NCBI GenBank assembly: GCA_943737045.1
Contig: CALSFV010000024.1
Span: 292,001 to 356,000, forward strand
Source: Parapristionchus giblindavisi
Lineage: Eukaryota; Nematoda; Chromadorea; Rhabditida; Diplogasteridae
Direction: 5' to 3'
DNA length: 64,000 nt
The notes under the pieces: generated by a model
Database searches by the model: none
What the model was told of the DNA's origin: nothing
What the model saw: the letters and a program-made list of their open reading frames with translations, nothing else
Position numbers and translations under genes: made by a program
Part shown: in pieces, positions 1-12,310 of the stretch
Numbering within the stretch: the first letter of the stretch is position 1
Layout of the letters: every line of letters starts with the position of its first letter

Positions 1-76
1 TTGTTGAATAAGTATTGTAGAATAATGTAACCTAGTCGATCGATACAAATCAATAATCTAAGTGACCCAATTGTAG

Positions 77-1382
77 GTATTGAAGCACACTGAAGACAAC
101 GTTGACAACTCCTCTGAAGTTCTTCACGAGAGTGACACGGAAGGATTCGGAACCGAGACCAAGGTAAGATGGGACATAGTCTTCTCTTGAATTTTAAATC
201 CAGAAGGATAGTTCAACATAGAAACCATCTCGAATATAATAGTCTCTCGCTTGAATAACATCCAAAAATTATTTGAACCAGATACACGCTCAAAAAACGT
301 TCCCAGAACGGAATGAGTTTTAGAATAAGTTAAAGTAGGCATTATATCCCGCTCGGTAATTGAAGAGTGATTCCCGTTGATTGAAGAGAAATGTTATAAA
401 AAAAACAAAAAAAAGCCTAAAGAAAGATATCATACTAAGGCAAACTCAATACTATTCGGATGAATCATTTTTGTTCAACACTAGTTCTATTGATCTATCG
501 GCAGTGGTTCCGCATGACTCCGCCTACTCTCACCTAATGATTTTTAACTTATTTAAAAAAATTACATTTAAAGTGCATTCATACGTATTCTTGTACATCT
601 ATTAATATTATTAATGTAATTGTTAGCGAGGCATCGTTTATAGGGCAAATAATAAAAAATTAAGAAGAAAGCGGAGCCATCATTGTTCCTCTTTGTATTT
701 CATTGAATAATCCCGTAGATCCGTCGTTACTTATGGTATTCAAAATAAGAGACACTGAAGGAATGTGGAACCCCGCAAAGTAAGCAGTCCGAGGCGTTCC
801 AAATTTTTGAAGCTTACAAGAAACTCTGGTTATTCTTTGTCAGAAGAAAAATATTTATTCTCTGGAAAATGAGAGTGCGATGCATTATGATTTGTGTTTC
901 TCATATCCATTCTGTAGAAATGACAGTCCATAAGAGTTCAAAAAGTTCAAAGATCAAAGATCAACTCTCATTTATAGCATAACTACTCTGAAACTGAAGA
1001 GGAGGAGCGTGCTGCCATCGACCGTCCCCACTCACCCTCACCTCCTCCCACTTATGAGGTATATTGTAGATCAGAGATCAGATTACAAACCATCGATTAA
1101 ACTACATCACCGACCAAACTACAGACTACAATACTATGATTCAGGCCGAGGAGACACCTCTTTACCACGAGAAGGACAACTTCGAGCAGACTGAAGAGAA
1201 GTATGAGGAAAAATACGAAGAGAACTATGATGAGGTATTTATACTGTACTGTTTCTACTTTTATTTTCTGTTCAAAAGTTGCGAAAAGAAAAGAGAAACG
1301 TTGAAACTCTCCTCTTTTAACACACTCTCTTGCTCTTTTTCGTTTCGTTTATTCGGATCACCTCATAACAAACTGTAGATAA

Positions 1383-1449
<67 letters not shown>

Positions 1450-2557
1450 TGGTTATCTACAGTTTTTTTTTGTTAGGCGAAGCATTTATGGCAAGATTAA
1501 TATGTGAAATTTGAAGAATGTATTTTAATAGTCATTTATAAATTTGCAGCGCATCGTAGTTCCCAATTCCACTCCTTCATACGAGGTCCAAGGAGACGAG
1601 AACGACAATCATGCACACACCAAAGTCTCCATTCCTACCGAGGAAGAGATGGGATCAGCCAAGGTGCGTGCACTTCCTTCTTTAAACTTTGATCTTCAAA
1701 CATTGGTATTTGATCTCTGAATTTATAACATGCTTACAAAAGTTACCTCTAATATACATATAAGTTCAAAGATCAAAGAACAGAAGCAGTGTCGTAATAG
1801 TGAGAATTCTTAAAGAATCAAATGATATTGGAAATGAAGAAGCATGAAAATGTTGGTCTTTTCCATTATTGCTTTATTATTGCATTATTGCATTATTGCC
1901 CCTCATTGATCGTTTATCTATCAACAAGTACCAACGGCTCTTCCTTCATGTCTCTGGTAGTATAGTGGTTAGTATCCGCGTCTGTCACATGCGAGACCCG
2001 GGTTCAATTCCCGGCCAGAGAGAAATCTTTTGCTTATTTTACAGAAGGCCTTCGTGGAGTACGAGGCTGCTCTCAAGAAGAAAGACGATGGAAAGGGGAA
2101 GATCAATGAAGATGATGCAGAGAGGGCAGAACTTGCTAAGAAGAGTAAGCCATTGTTATTCATATTATGATTATTATTTTTTCTAACAAAGAGAGAGAGA
2201 GAGAGTACACAAAAATGGTTATAGTGCACCATACCGTAATTTTTGTGTATTTGCAGAGAAAGTGAACGATCTCATCGCCCGTTTCAACACTGGAGCAGTT
2301 TACAATCAGAGTTCCTCTAGCTACAAGAATGGTACATTTTAATTATAATAGTCGTAATAATAGAATAATATATCATGATTATAACTATTTATCGTTATGC
2401 AGCCACGCAGAATGTAAAGACAAGACCATTTCTGTTTCTCTATATTTTATCGCAAAAATGCGAATACAAAGCTAATAAAATCATAATAGTCAATCAATAC
2501 ATTGCAGATTACGGTGCTACCAAGATCGGAACCGTCAAAACTAGCGTATTCAAATAA
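77..2557 (+). CDS. 3' part of an unrecognised acidic, charged protein gene
   Basis: Seven likely exons were read by eye: 77-163, 978-1058, 1125-1234 (start uncertain), 1550-1663, 2045-2144, 2257-2331 and 2508-2557, ending in TAA. Phases join cleanly across the last four exons and between the first two; the join 1058 to 1125 does not keep frame, so a small exon or boundary is missing there. The gene begins upstream of the window. The visible product is hydrophilic, rich in Glu, Asp, Ser and Tyr, with a Lys/Glu-rich probable helix encoded by 2045-2144 and a short C-terminal tail ending TSVFK. No signal peptide, membrane segment or known domain was seen. I do not recognise the family; a cytoskeletal or scaffold role would be a guess. 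A tRNA-Asp gene sits in the intron between 1663 and 2045. Confidence 0.7.
1370..1466. repeat. (AT)n microsatellite inside a hairpin
   Basis: About 58 bp of alternating AT is flanked by inverted copies of roughly 17 bp (AACTGTAGATAACCATC on the left, its complement on the right, one mismatch). The whole 97 bp can fold into a single hairpin. It lies in an intron of the first gene. Confidence 0.85.
1951..2022 (+). tRNA. tRNA-Asp (GTC)
   Basis: A 72-nt cloverleaf: acceptor stem TCTCTGG pairs with CCAGAGA, A box TAGTATAGTGG, anticodon loop CTGTCAC with GTC at 1984-1986, and B box GGTTCAATTCC. No intron. It lies on the same strand as, and inside, an intron of the flanking protein gene. A second identical-looking copy is at 4406-4477 on the other strand. 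Confidence 0.95.
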
Positions 2558-3125
2558 ATCTCGTTTCGAATCAATCGATATCTCTGATTCTTTATTTACC
2601 TTCCACACTTTGTATTGCCTCCCCTTCCGTGCCTAGCTATCGTAGATATACTATTGATTGATATCGATCAATAATTATCTACCGTAGCCCTCTCCTAGCT
2701 TTATCCTGCCTACCCATTCCTACCGTAATCGAATAATAATTCCTCTTACTTTGTGTAACTTTCGGTGCATGACCAACCTACCGTATGTATCTACAGTATA
2801 CCGTATACGTCCCCCCTTGAGGTGCTTAAGTAAACAAACTTAGTCATTAACTTAAGTCCAAGCACTAAGTAACTCTCTAAGTCGTAAGTTCGATCGAGTA
2901 TGCTTTTGAAAAGTGGCTTTGCAAGGTGTTCGTATCAAATTGTGACATTTGCTACAGATAAATTATTATTATTTATTTTTGTTATAAAAATGAATAAATA
3001 GAGTATAGTTAAGAAGGTGGAATAAGAAAGGATTGAATAGAATATAGCATTTCAACATTAATAAAGTTGTTGAAACATATCAGAATCACATTGATTATCT
3101 TCAAATGAAGATCTTCAAAAAAGGC
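2558..3125. other. 3' flank and intergenic stretch, no gene seen
   Basis: AT-rich sequence downstream of the first gene's stop. It presumably holds the 3' UTR; no ORF, repeat or RNA gene was recognised. Confidence 0.5.
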
Positions 3126-3197
3126 TTCCCATGCCGGGAATCGAACCCGGGCCGCGTGGGTGAAAACCACGAATCCTAACCACTAGACCACATGGGA
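3126..3197 (-). tRNA. tRNA-Glu (TTC)
   Basis: Reverse-strand cloverleaf of 72 nt: acceptor TCCCATG pairs with CATGGGA, A box TGGTCTAGTGG, anticodon loop TTTTCAC (TTC at 3164-3162), B box GGTTCGATTCC. No intron is present and all stems pair, so it looks functional. Confidence 0.95.
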
Positions 3198-3675
3198 GGA
3201 CAGTATTGAAAGCTAGCGATCCACTCTAGAAGAGGAGAGAAAAGTCAGTAGAAGAGGCTTGAAACGACAATGAAGAGAAATTTGTATGGACAAATTGTAT
3301 TCTTGACATTTTTTTCGCTGTTTGCAATGAATCCAGAACGAGAAGGAATTGAATAGAAGAGAGCATGCCCTCTTTAATAAAATTGTTGAAACGTATTATA
3401 TACAGTAGCGGACAAAAAGATGTCACATTCATGTTTTTCGATGATAATTTTTGTTCCACATGCGATATCTTCCTGTGTTCTTTTCTATTGGAATTAGCAA
3501 CCAATATTATCATTCTTAATGAACCATAGCTCATGTCAAATCGATATTGCGAATATATTAAAAAATAAAACGTATTTTAGCGAAATTCGCGATTTTCAGA
3601 TATATCAAAAATAAATCAAATAAAAAATATAGACAAAGGATGTAAACCCAAATAGTACGGAATTGTGGAGAGTAT

Positions 3676-4060
3676 ATCAGTATCGAGTGACTGAACCCTT
3701 GGTCTTGATAACTGACTCACACATGGAGTCCATCAACTTGAGTCCTGTCGATTGCCTGGTGGCACCCCACGCTCCCTCCAGTTGATCTATCTTATGGGCG
3801 GTATTCTTGGCCTTAATGCCCTCCATGCTTCTCTGTAGTACCTCCTACATGTCCTCGATTATATGCAAGTCCGGGAATTGACTGGGTCAGTCGAGGGAGG
3901 TTATACCCTGATCGCACAGTCAATCACTCACATGGCCCGAGGCATTGCTACGATCGTTATCCTGCTGGAAAATGAAAACTCGGCCGATATTCTTGAGCGC
4001 ATACGATCTCAAATTTTTCTCCAGGATATCTACGTACTGGAATACCCTTCCCTCCTCGCT
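3676..4060 (-). pseudogene. Decayed Tc1-type transposase, C-terminal half
   Basis: On the minus strand the sequence encodes the end of a Tc1-family DDE transposase: a stretch like FIFQQDND (second catalytic Asp region), then PSQFPDLHIIED (third catalytic region, usual form SPDLNPIEN), then a basic tail ending near SVTRY and a stop. Three in-frame stops interrupt it (for example after VSD and after IIEDM). The N-terminal half is absent. A Tc1-like terminal sequence, ACAGTAGCGGACAAAAAG, lies on the 3' side at about 3403, so this is a truncated element. Non-functional. Confidence 0.8.
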
Positions 4061-4061
4061 T

Positions 4062-4190
4062 TCTCCTCTCTGATCTACCTACTATCTCGCTTGAGTTCTC
4101 CCTCTAAACATAGAAACACATTGTGGATGTGGCTGGCTACTCTAGTACCAAATAAACAAATGTATTTTATATGCTCAATATTATTCCGAT
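4062..4190. repeat. Dispersed ~130-bp repeat, copy 1
   Basis: The run from CTCTGATCTACCTACT to TGTATTTTATATG recurs at about 8510-8625, upstream of exon 2 of BTB-1, with most bases matching, including TGGCTGGCTACT and ACCAAATAAACAA. Nature unknown. Confidence 0.6.
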
Positions 4191-4405
4191 TTTTTAGAAG
4201 TGAGACTTAGATAAATGTCTGGACGTTCTTTTAGTTTGATACTGTTTTGATAAGACATATGAACAGCATATTTTTCACGTAATCTTTGGTTGCTAATCAG
4301 ATTCTGATTTTTGATCTTTGTTCTCTACTTTTACTAGATTTATTAAATTAAAGAGAAACAAAAACTCATGTGTTCGAGCTATCGACAGAAAATAAGCAAA
4401 AGATT

Positions 4406-4477
4406 CTCTCTGGCCGGGAATTGAACCCGGGTCTCGCATGTGACAGACGCGGATACTAACCACTATACTACCAGAGA
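4406..4477 (-). tRNA. tRNA-Asp (GTC), second copy
   Basis: The reverse complement reads as the same 72-nt tRNA-Asp as at 1951-2022, with all stems and the GTC anticodon intact. Similarity continues past the 3' end (AATCTTTTGCTTATTTT in both), so the two copies arose by a small duplication that carried 3' flank. Confidence 0.93.
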
Positions 4478-4687
4478 TGTGGCTGCAAAGCCCTACAGTC
4501 AAACTATCAAACTCCGTAGAGCGCACTCTCTACTCTAGTGTCAATAATCTCTTGCCCATCTAACCCGTCTGACCTTCGCCGCGCGCTCTGTTCTTCCTCT
4601 CTCTTTTCATCTCATTCATCGAAATCATACTTCACAGGATCATTTCTGTAGTTTGTATTTCACATTAACCCTCACCCTGAAACATTG

Positions 4688-4810
4688 GTTTACCGCGGTG
4701 ATTGGGAAACGTGCGAAGCGCGAGCGGGAAAATGCCTTCGGGCTTGAGGACCGCGGACGCTGAGAGCAATTTTGGTGCCCTGCGCCTCGCTCTTCTGAGC
4801 GGTATAAGAA
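4688..4810. other. GC-rich segment of unknown nature
   Basis: This ~120 bp is far more GC-rich than its surroundings, with short self-complementary pieces such as ACCGCGGT and GACCGCGGAC. An open frame runs through it, but composition and lack of splice signals give no case for protein coding. It could be a structured RNA or a repeat fragment; I cannot decide. Confidence 0.3.
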
Positions 4811-4899
4811 AGAAATCAAGAAAGTCTGTTTCTAATCCTGTTTATGGACAATTACAAAAAAATAGCACACATATTGAGTGCAAAAATATTTATTATCAT

Positions 4900-7309
4900 T
4901 TATAACTTAGTGAGATTTCTTCTAAGATGACGTCGTCGGATTCTTGAAGACAATGTAGTGGTTGAGTTTATCGATCGATTAGGGACGACTGCTGATGTTG
5001 AAGGATCTACCGTTGTTGTTGACTGCAACTATTGATTGATCCGATTGAAAAGTAAATAACAGGAGAAAGATATATTGATTTTTACAGTAATCAAAAGCTT
5101 ACTGATAATTACTTACAGTATCCTCTTCACACTCACAGCTGCCCTCATTAGTTTCTGGACAAACTTCATTCGTGATGGGTACGGTAGAGTTAGTAAAGGG
5201 GTTTACCGGAACGGAGGTGTTATCATCCTGACAGGATCTGAATAAAAATATTAATAATTCACCTTTCATACACAATAGCATGACTCATGATTTAGGGTTT
5301 TCCAACGATGTGATATATACAGGATTTGTTTTAATTGTCATCGGATTCTTCTCTTCATCATCTGTACTGGTCAAAATTTTCAGAATAAAAAAAACCTACT
5401 TGCACTCCGTCAAGTCTTCCGCAGTACACTCCTTCTTTCTTCTCTTCTTCTGTCCACAGCACCCGCAACAGGGTTGCTGAAAACATTACAATGCTTTGGC
5501 TTTTAAACTTTTAGCGTTGTCTTTACTGGCCATTTTGGACAAAAAAAACTACCCTGCAATATACGAATTTATGCACTGCCCTATTCGTTGACATTTGTTA
5601 GCAACACGGCTATAAACAAACAAAAACGTACGCAGCATCCGCAACACCCGCCTCCTCCACAACATCCGCAGCATGGTTTGCAGCAACAACAGCACGGACG
5701 ACAGCAGCAGCACCGATTGCAATTGTTGCAGCAATTATTGCAGCAGCGATTGTTGTTGCAGCAACTGCATTGGATACATTAAAAAACCTTGTTTTGAAAT
5801 ATTCTCAATCTCTCAGAAGACAGAACAATAGCCTTTTCAATGAAGGAAACATTGAATTGAAGATACCAATCAGGAGTTCGGTATGTCGAAACCAGAATTT
5901 ACGTGATTTGAATTTAAAAACCGACCAGCATTTCTTACAACAGCATACTTTCTTCACTAAAATGATCTTCTTGATGTAACAACACTGTTGTTGGCCACAA
6001 CACTGATTGTTGCAACATCTGAAATAAAAGACGACATTTGAATTTCGAACGGTTAGATAACTCTATTTCAACGCCTAACACCTATTCAATGTCAATTTAA
6101 AAAAGTGAATACGTGGAGTTTCATGGCTTTTTAATAAAAAAAAATGAAACAATCATAAATCGCAAGCTAAATCTTTGCAAACGGTACTGTGGACAACGAA
6201 TTGATCTATTGAGGGAGCTACAATTCCGTTAAAGTCATACCTATTGCAGCAGTTATTACAGCAATTATTGCAGCATCCACCACCACAGCATCCACAACAA
6301 GGTCTGCAGCAACAACAGCACGGACGACAGCAACCGCAACATGGCTGCTGAAATATTAACAGTATAAACCAATCACATGTACAAATATAATTAAGCGCAT
6401 TATGAACAGTTTTGTGTTGAGTTTCACGGCATCAATAATAACTTTGGTTAAAATTCTAAAACAGTATTTTTAGCTCTTCTTATAAAAACTATAATTTATA
6501 ATGCCAATAAAAAGAGTTGATATTAATTTCAATTTAAAAAAAAAACAACTAACAATAAATATAAAAAATAAAATTCAATTAAATATTTTAAGAAATGAAT
6601 CGAAAAATACTAACACAACAACAGCAGCGTTTCTTGTTCTTCTTCAGTTCGGTCGAATTCACTCCTTTTCTCAGTTTGATTGGTTTTGTTCCATTCGATG
6701 ACAACATCGAATCTTCATCCGAACACTCACAGCTACAATTGCTATAGGAAGAATGTTCGGAGAATGACATCTTGGATGAGGACGTCACTGAATGGTCGGT
6801 TTTGAGCTCTGATCCTTGATCTACCAACTATTATATCTATGAACTTTTATGCAAAAGGCTTATTGTATTTCCATGCACAAACAGGATGTATCTTCAAAGA
6901 AGATTCCGTACAATAAAGACGAATAAGATCATAGCTTCGGTGAAGCTTTATGCGAATTAATCGATAGTTAAAAAAACTAACTTGTGACATTATCTGTCTT
7001 GACTCCCTTATTCTCCTCAGCCTCCATTATCACACTCTTCTCCATCCCAGTCGGAGTCCTTTCTGCAAGAAAAGAAATTATTCGATATCAACAAGTTTTG
7101 TTGTGTAGTATAGGATAAATCACGGCCAAAAATTAAGTTCGATCCTTTAAAAGTGTAAATTCGGGAATATATATGTTATTAAATAACTCACTGGATGAAC
7201 TTTCCATCCTAACATACGTTCCTGGTCTCCTCCTTTTAGAAGATGGTGAAAGTGCGGAACAAAGTACTAATATTGAGAGTGGAAGGAGAAGGACTCGAAG
7301 TCGAACCAT
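4900..7309 (-). CDS. Secreted protein with a Cys-Cys repeat core
   Basis: Nine minus-strand exons join in phase into 352 residues: 7309-7192, 7062-6982, 6820-6615, 6347-6241, 6018-5926, 5764-5632, 5476-5400, 5237-5117 and 5022-4900 (TAA). Residues 1-20 (MVRLRVLLLPLSILVLCSAL) are a clear signal peptide. An acidic/serine-rich spacer follows, then basic KKNKKRCCCC. Exons 4-6 (about 111 residues) are nearly half cysteine, mostly as CC pairs spaced by NN, G, RP or KP, with a short IKKIILVKK break in the middle. Exon 7 has the basic run KKRRKK; exon 8 is acidic with several Cys and N-glycosylation-type sites; the tail has RIRRRHLRR. No known family was recognised. Metal binding or a disulfide-crosslinked extracellular matrix or cuticle role is inference from composition. 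The gene is divergent from BTB-1. Confidence 0.8.
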
Positions 7310-8246
7310 CTTAAAGTATGCAATACAACCATTTTTGCTTTACACAATAATGAGGAAAAAATAGTTTCGATAAAGAAATCGAAACATTATAAAAATCAGT
7401 GAAGAACATTCGGATAAAATATAACAAAGTATGACTTGAATGATATGCGAAAACCAATGTTTTGTTACTGAAACGGTAAATACTTGCAACTATATCATAT
7501 TAGTATTAGTAGTTCAACTGTAATTGCGTTAGTTCTCACCTTCCTTCCTTCTGTCTCCTTGGGATAATGGCACAGAACCGATAAATGACACCTCGGGCAC
7601 TTTTATTCATCGACTATTTGTTTGTTTCACTCTCGTCCTCGCTCTCTCTAACCTACACTGTCTGCATAACTGTCTATCTCTCTCATATTCCCTATATCTC
7701 TGTACCATCTACGTGATCTCTACTCGTTCATGTATCATTTCACTTCCGTTTGATTCATTCTCATATCTCTTTATCCTGTCTCTGTATCTGTCTCTTCTCA
7801 TCCTCTTCTCTTCTCGATTCCTTTGACATCTCCTTTGTCCTCTTTTCACACGGAAACACTTCATCTGAATAGAATACACATGGACTTGTAATAGTTCAAC
7901 CTTCAAAGCTGTATCATGATGAATAGTTCTATTTCATCAGTACATTAAGACAAAGGGAAGAATTCATCGCATAAAACACGAATCGTGATCAACATCCAAT
8001 AAAGCAGGTCACAATCCTAATAGTTTTGAAATGACAGTGTAGTCGCCACACCTCACATGGTTATTGATCAAACGGACCATTTCCTGACTGATAGACCTTT
8101 ATTTCGTTATCGATGTATGACTTATGACTCAGTTTGTTCGTTTTTATCGGTGTATGATCAGTCACCAGTCGTTTTATTAAGGTTATTGATTTAGAATCGC
8201 CCATTTAAGTCGTATTTCAGGTGAATTTATTCGACTTCGTTTAAGA
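7310..8246. promoter_or_regulatory. Shared upstream region of two divergent genes
   Basis: This ~940 bp separates the start of the Cys-rich gene (minus) from BTB-1 (plus), so both promoters should lie here. It holds pyrimidine-rich TCTCT runs at 7620-7830. No defined motif or further gene was seen. Confidence 0.4.
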
Positions 8247-11200
8247 ATGACTGTAGAACCTGATCAAATTGTGGAGATGAAGTAAGTTATATAACGAAAT
8301 CTCATTTTATGGTAGCAATAAGAAGGCCAAAAAGTAAATCAGCGAGTTCATGTTTTAAGCAGACGGTATACAATTCGCGAGAAACACGGAAACATACGGA
8401 AACATTATTGTCCGTATAAAATGTACTTGCATAGTTGCATTGCTACTGCTGCTAAACAGAGGAAGAACTATCGATTAACTCCCCACTCTTTCCACATTTC
8501 CTTCCTCGCTCTCTCTGATCTACCTACTCTCTCACCGGTGCTCTCTCTAAGCATAGAAATTCATTGTGGCAGTGGCTGGCTACTTTCGTACCAAATAAAC
8601 AAGTGTATTTTATACGGTCAATAACTAGAATTTTGTTCTCGCAAAAATAATTTCGAAATTCAGATCGCTCATTGAACAACTGAAAAAGGATTGTGCTTTG
8701 AAGAATAAAGAAATTGGACGTCTGAGAAGGGTAATATGTCTATACTGCCAACATTCTTTCAATCAGGGCCAAAACACAAAACATATTCATACGTGACCTA
8801 TTTGAGAATGGAGGTCCAGCCAGTTCGCTAACTGTTCTTGAAACTAATTTCAAGCTCGATTTCGACTTCACAACTGAGAAAAGTGTGAATAGCAAGGAAG
8901 TTGAGGTTGTCCATTAATAATAAACATAAAATGTTCAAATAATATGTATTATTATATATTTTTCAGCTTGCTGGGATCACGACCATACTCACATTTGGTG
9001 AACATACTGAGAGTCGATCTGGCCAAAAGTGTCACTATTTGTAAGTTGTGAAATACACCAACCCATAAAGTAGAGGGAATCAATTCCCAATCAAGTGATG
9101 TTGCCGAAAAATTGTTAACACTCCATTCAGAATGTTTTCGATGAAACAGAGAAGTGAATTAATTTATTCAGAAAACCTCAGATAAAGGCCCATGATCAAA
9201 CGCGTATGACGATATTTACGACTACTTATGTGATGAGAAAAGAAACAACTTCGGTACTTTTCAAATATTTAAATTTGCAAATAAACACAATTTCGCTCGA
9301 AAAGTTGAACTTTTCACTGAGTCAATCGAGTTTGATTGGCACAAATCTTGATTGAGGGAGGAGTGACTACCATCTACACTGATGAATCCACATTTGACAT
9401 GGTCAATTCAAACGCGGGAGAGTGTGAGACACTCACGGCCAAGAAAGCGATCGCTTGGGCCACAGATAAGGTCATTAAAAAACTTTTTGAAAACGACAAA
9501 ACAAATTTAAAGGCCCCTCCTCGAGCTATTTTTACTCTCCACATACTCTATTGAAAACTAATTTGAAATTATCCCCTCTACCAGAGGGGATAATTTCAAA
9601 TTAGTTTTCAAATTCAAGGTGTGCGATTTTGCCTCTTCGTCACATTAATGGAGAGTGTGGAGAAAGCAGCATTTTGTTTTAAGGGTGCCACCAGAGCAGA
9701 GAGATTATAGAGTAGTGAAGTGTTATTGATTATTTTCATTCAAGGTGATCAGTAAAGGAAATATAAACTGTGTGATGAAGATAGTCTACGATGGATCTGC
9801 CAGAATTCTCCCTTATCAAGAGATTGACGATATCGTTGTATTGCGATTCAGTGACAAGGTAAGAGCATACCAAAAGAGCAAACCAACAGAACATATCAGC
9901 GGAGCATACCTGTTGGGCAAACCAATTACGTTTCAGAGCACGATACAAGCTCATTCTGGTTGTCTGTCCATGTGGTCTTCCTACTTTGCGGGATATCTCC
10001 GTTCAGAGATGAAAGAAGCTAAAGAAGGCGTATTTCCTGTTGAGGTACGAAAGTAACTTTTGCCGGAGTTCTCCGTTTGCTGTGATACCACGAGACAAAA
10101 GACCAAAGATCAAATAAATATAAACTTAATTGTTTAATCTTTTTTATCTTGGAGCCAATGAAAAATGGAGAGACGAAGATAAATTATAGCCAAACCTAGT
10201 TGACAATCTCACTTTTTGTGTCTTTCTTTATAGGATTTCACAGCTGAAGAATTTCGTGAACTTCTTGATGTAATATCACCATCAAGTAAACCAATCGATT
10301 CGTTCAATCTCGAGAAATTGTTGGATATGGCCGATCGATACTTAATGCCTAATGTGAGTTTCTCGCAATAGTTCTTCACAGGGGTATGCTCATATTTTTT
10401 ATTCTCGTTCTTTCATTTTCGACAACACTCAACAGATAGATTTACTAAATGCAGAATAACAATTTCAGTTGACAAAACTTTGCGAGATTTTTCTGACTGA
10501 CAGAACTCGTCACACTCTCACCGATATTGCCATACTTCAATACGCGGACGAATACAATCTTCATATGACGAGAGCGGTCAGTACTTTTATGGTACACCTT
10601 ACTCTCCGTATTACAATACTCTCTCGCGGACAACGAAAGCCAGAGAGCATTGCCAGAGCGGATAGTAAAAATTGTTTCGTGGTGTGCAATTAAGGATGGC
10701 GAGCAGCAAATATTTATGCACACCTCTAACGAATATCATACTCAAAAAACAAGAGATATGCAAAAAGATCGTGGTACATTGCCGCAGACTAGTCGTCGCG
10801 AGTTCGAAACCAAATTTCAAATTTTCTAAAAGCGCATCTTAATACATTTGATTTACAAATACCTAATTATATGAATACATTTGCATGTTTAACTATGATA
10901 TATTTCCATTTTAATATGCCTGAACTTCAAGCATTGACTCAATCATGAGTCCAGCAATAAACACGCCCAGTCAAGTTGAAAAGTAATAGTGTGAGAGATA
11001 TTAACCCTTTCCATCTTTCTGTTTAAATTGTATGAAACATCTTTCGATTTAGGAAAATGTTTTAGATTATTCTCGAAAAAATGAAGACCACAGCCGATAT
11101 GAAGAGCAAAATTGTTCAATGCACGCAGTATGCTGAGTTATCGCATAATATGAAGAGTGCTATCGGAGCAAGGTATCTATGTTATATTATTTAAAAATCC

Positions 11201-11502
11201 GCAGGACTTCGTGTGCCTTGAGTATCCTGATATACCTTTATCTTTACCTTTAAAAATGAAGTTGTGAGAGAGAATATCACACATGAAGGACAGTGCAGAC
11301 GAAGTAATATAATACCAACCGAACCAGTATGATCCAACGAAAAAGTTTTACCAAACACAAGATTTATGAATATGTAGTCGATGAAGTTATTTTTAGTATA
11401 AAATGTAAATATTGCTTTTTGTTGTTGTGAAGTTCTCTAAATATTCATATCACTTCAAAATGAATTTGCAGATTCGTCGAGTTGAACATGGCTGGAAAGT
11501 GA
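8247..11502 (+). CDS. BTB-domain protein, divergent family member (BTB-1)
   Basis: Twelve exons join in phase to 344 residues: 8247-8281, 8664-8730, 8807-8905, 8967-9040, 9172-9229, 9357-9470, 9745-9858, 9937-10044, 10234-10353, 10469-10576, 11066-11172 and 11472-11502. The order is a short start (MTVEPDQIVEM), a charged probable coiled coil (LKKDCALKNKEIGRLRR), a beta-rich N-terminal half that may be MATH-like, then a BTB fold from about IVVLRFSDK through QAHSGCLSMWSSYFAGYL to LLDMADRYLMPN, and a helical tail ending FVELNMAGK. BTB proteins of this kind commonly act as Cullin-3 substrate adaptors; that role is inferred from the family. It differs at many sites from the five copies downstream and has a shorter exon 5, so it is the outgroup of the array. 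No breaks seen. Confidence 0.82.
9553..9610. repeat. Perfect 58-bp hairpin
   Basis: GAAAACTAATTTGAAATTAT is followed by a CCCCTCTACCAGAGGGG core and then its exact complement. It lies in intron 6 of BTB-1, straight after an open reading extension of exon 6. Likely a tiny MITE. Confidence 0.85.
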
Positions 11503-12290
11503 CCGAAGGATACTTACAATTAAATAACGTGAATTCAGTATTTTATTGATCATCCCTTGATTTATAGATTTTTTAACACATTTTTTATTTGTGCCAATAA
11601 ATTGTGCATGTGTCAGATATGACATGAGCAATCCAGTTTAAATGAGTCTAGCAATGGATCATTCAATTTATGCAACATCAAACTCTGGTCAAAGTATAAT
11701 ACAATTTATCCGGTGTTTGATGCAGTGTATCAACACTTACCTAGCTTTCCATCTTGACAACATAAAATACAAACGGAATAGTCGAAAAAATGCGCAAATC
11801 ACGAATAATCTAGTAATTATTATAGTCTTTTATTCACGAGTATCGCTATTGTATTACTGTCGTATTAACAGTTGATGATATAGCAAAAGTAGTGCCGCCT
11901 CTTCCGTGTATCAAACTTCTCCAAATATCAGAAATTACCTAGAAATACTACTTTTCGTTGTTTTATCAGTGCGGCTCATCGCAGTGAAAAAATCCTTTGC
12001 CAATTATAAGCTCGCTTCTGTGGCCCAATACATTGCCCGAAAAAGAGTTATTTCAACATAATATTCTCCTTTAGTTCTAGTACGGCCTCGAAATGATTGA
12101 TCACCTTTCGAGGAGAATTTCTCATAATGAAGACCAATGAAATCATCATTGGAGCGAGTACAAACACTTGCTGAAAGAGAACATCTAGTTGTCATCAAGT
12201 CATCAATTGTCAGCAACTATCATTGTCATCAAGTCATTGTCATCAAATGTCATTGTCATCAAGTAGCATTGTTATCAACTATCATTGTCA
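11503..12290. other. Intergenic stretch between BTB-1 and receptor copy 1
   Basis: AT-rich with no supported gene. In the other units this side of the receptor carries a MIG-18-like gene; no trace of that gene was found here. The right end (12190-12305) is a degenerate minisatellite built on CATTGTCATCAA. Confidence 0.5.
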
Positions 12291-12310
12291 TCAATTGTCA
12301 TCAGTCAATT
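12190..12310. repeat. CATTGTCATCAA minisatellite
   Basis: Seven or more imperfect copies of a ~12-bp unit (GTCATCAAGTCATT, GTCATCAACTATCATT and variants). Shorter versions sit at the same place next to receptor copies 2 (33806-33885) and 3 (49897-49977), so the repeat belongs to the cassette and has varied in copy number. Confidence 0.8.

Noticed and set aside
381..605. Open frame of 74 codons after the first exon
   Set aside because: AT-rich low-complexity frame in an intron, no splice or coding signal.
5588..5782. Gln/His-rich plus-strand frame (QHPQHPPPPQHPQH)
   Set aside because: It is the complement of the Cys-rich exon 6 of the minus-strand gene; the repeat of TGC codons creates the antisense Gln run.
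10766..10805. Possible tRNA (B-box-like GAGTTCGAAACC)
   Set aside because: No A box at the right distance and no pairing stems.
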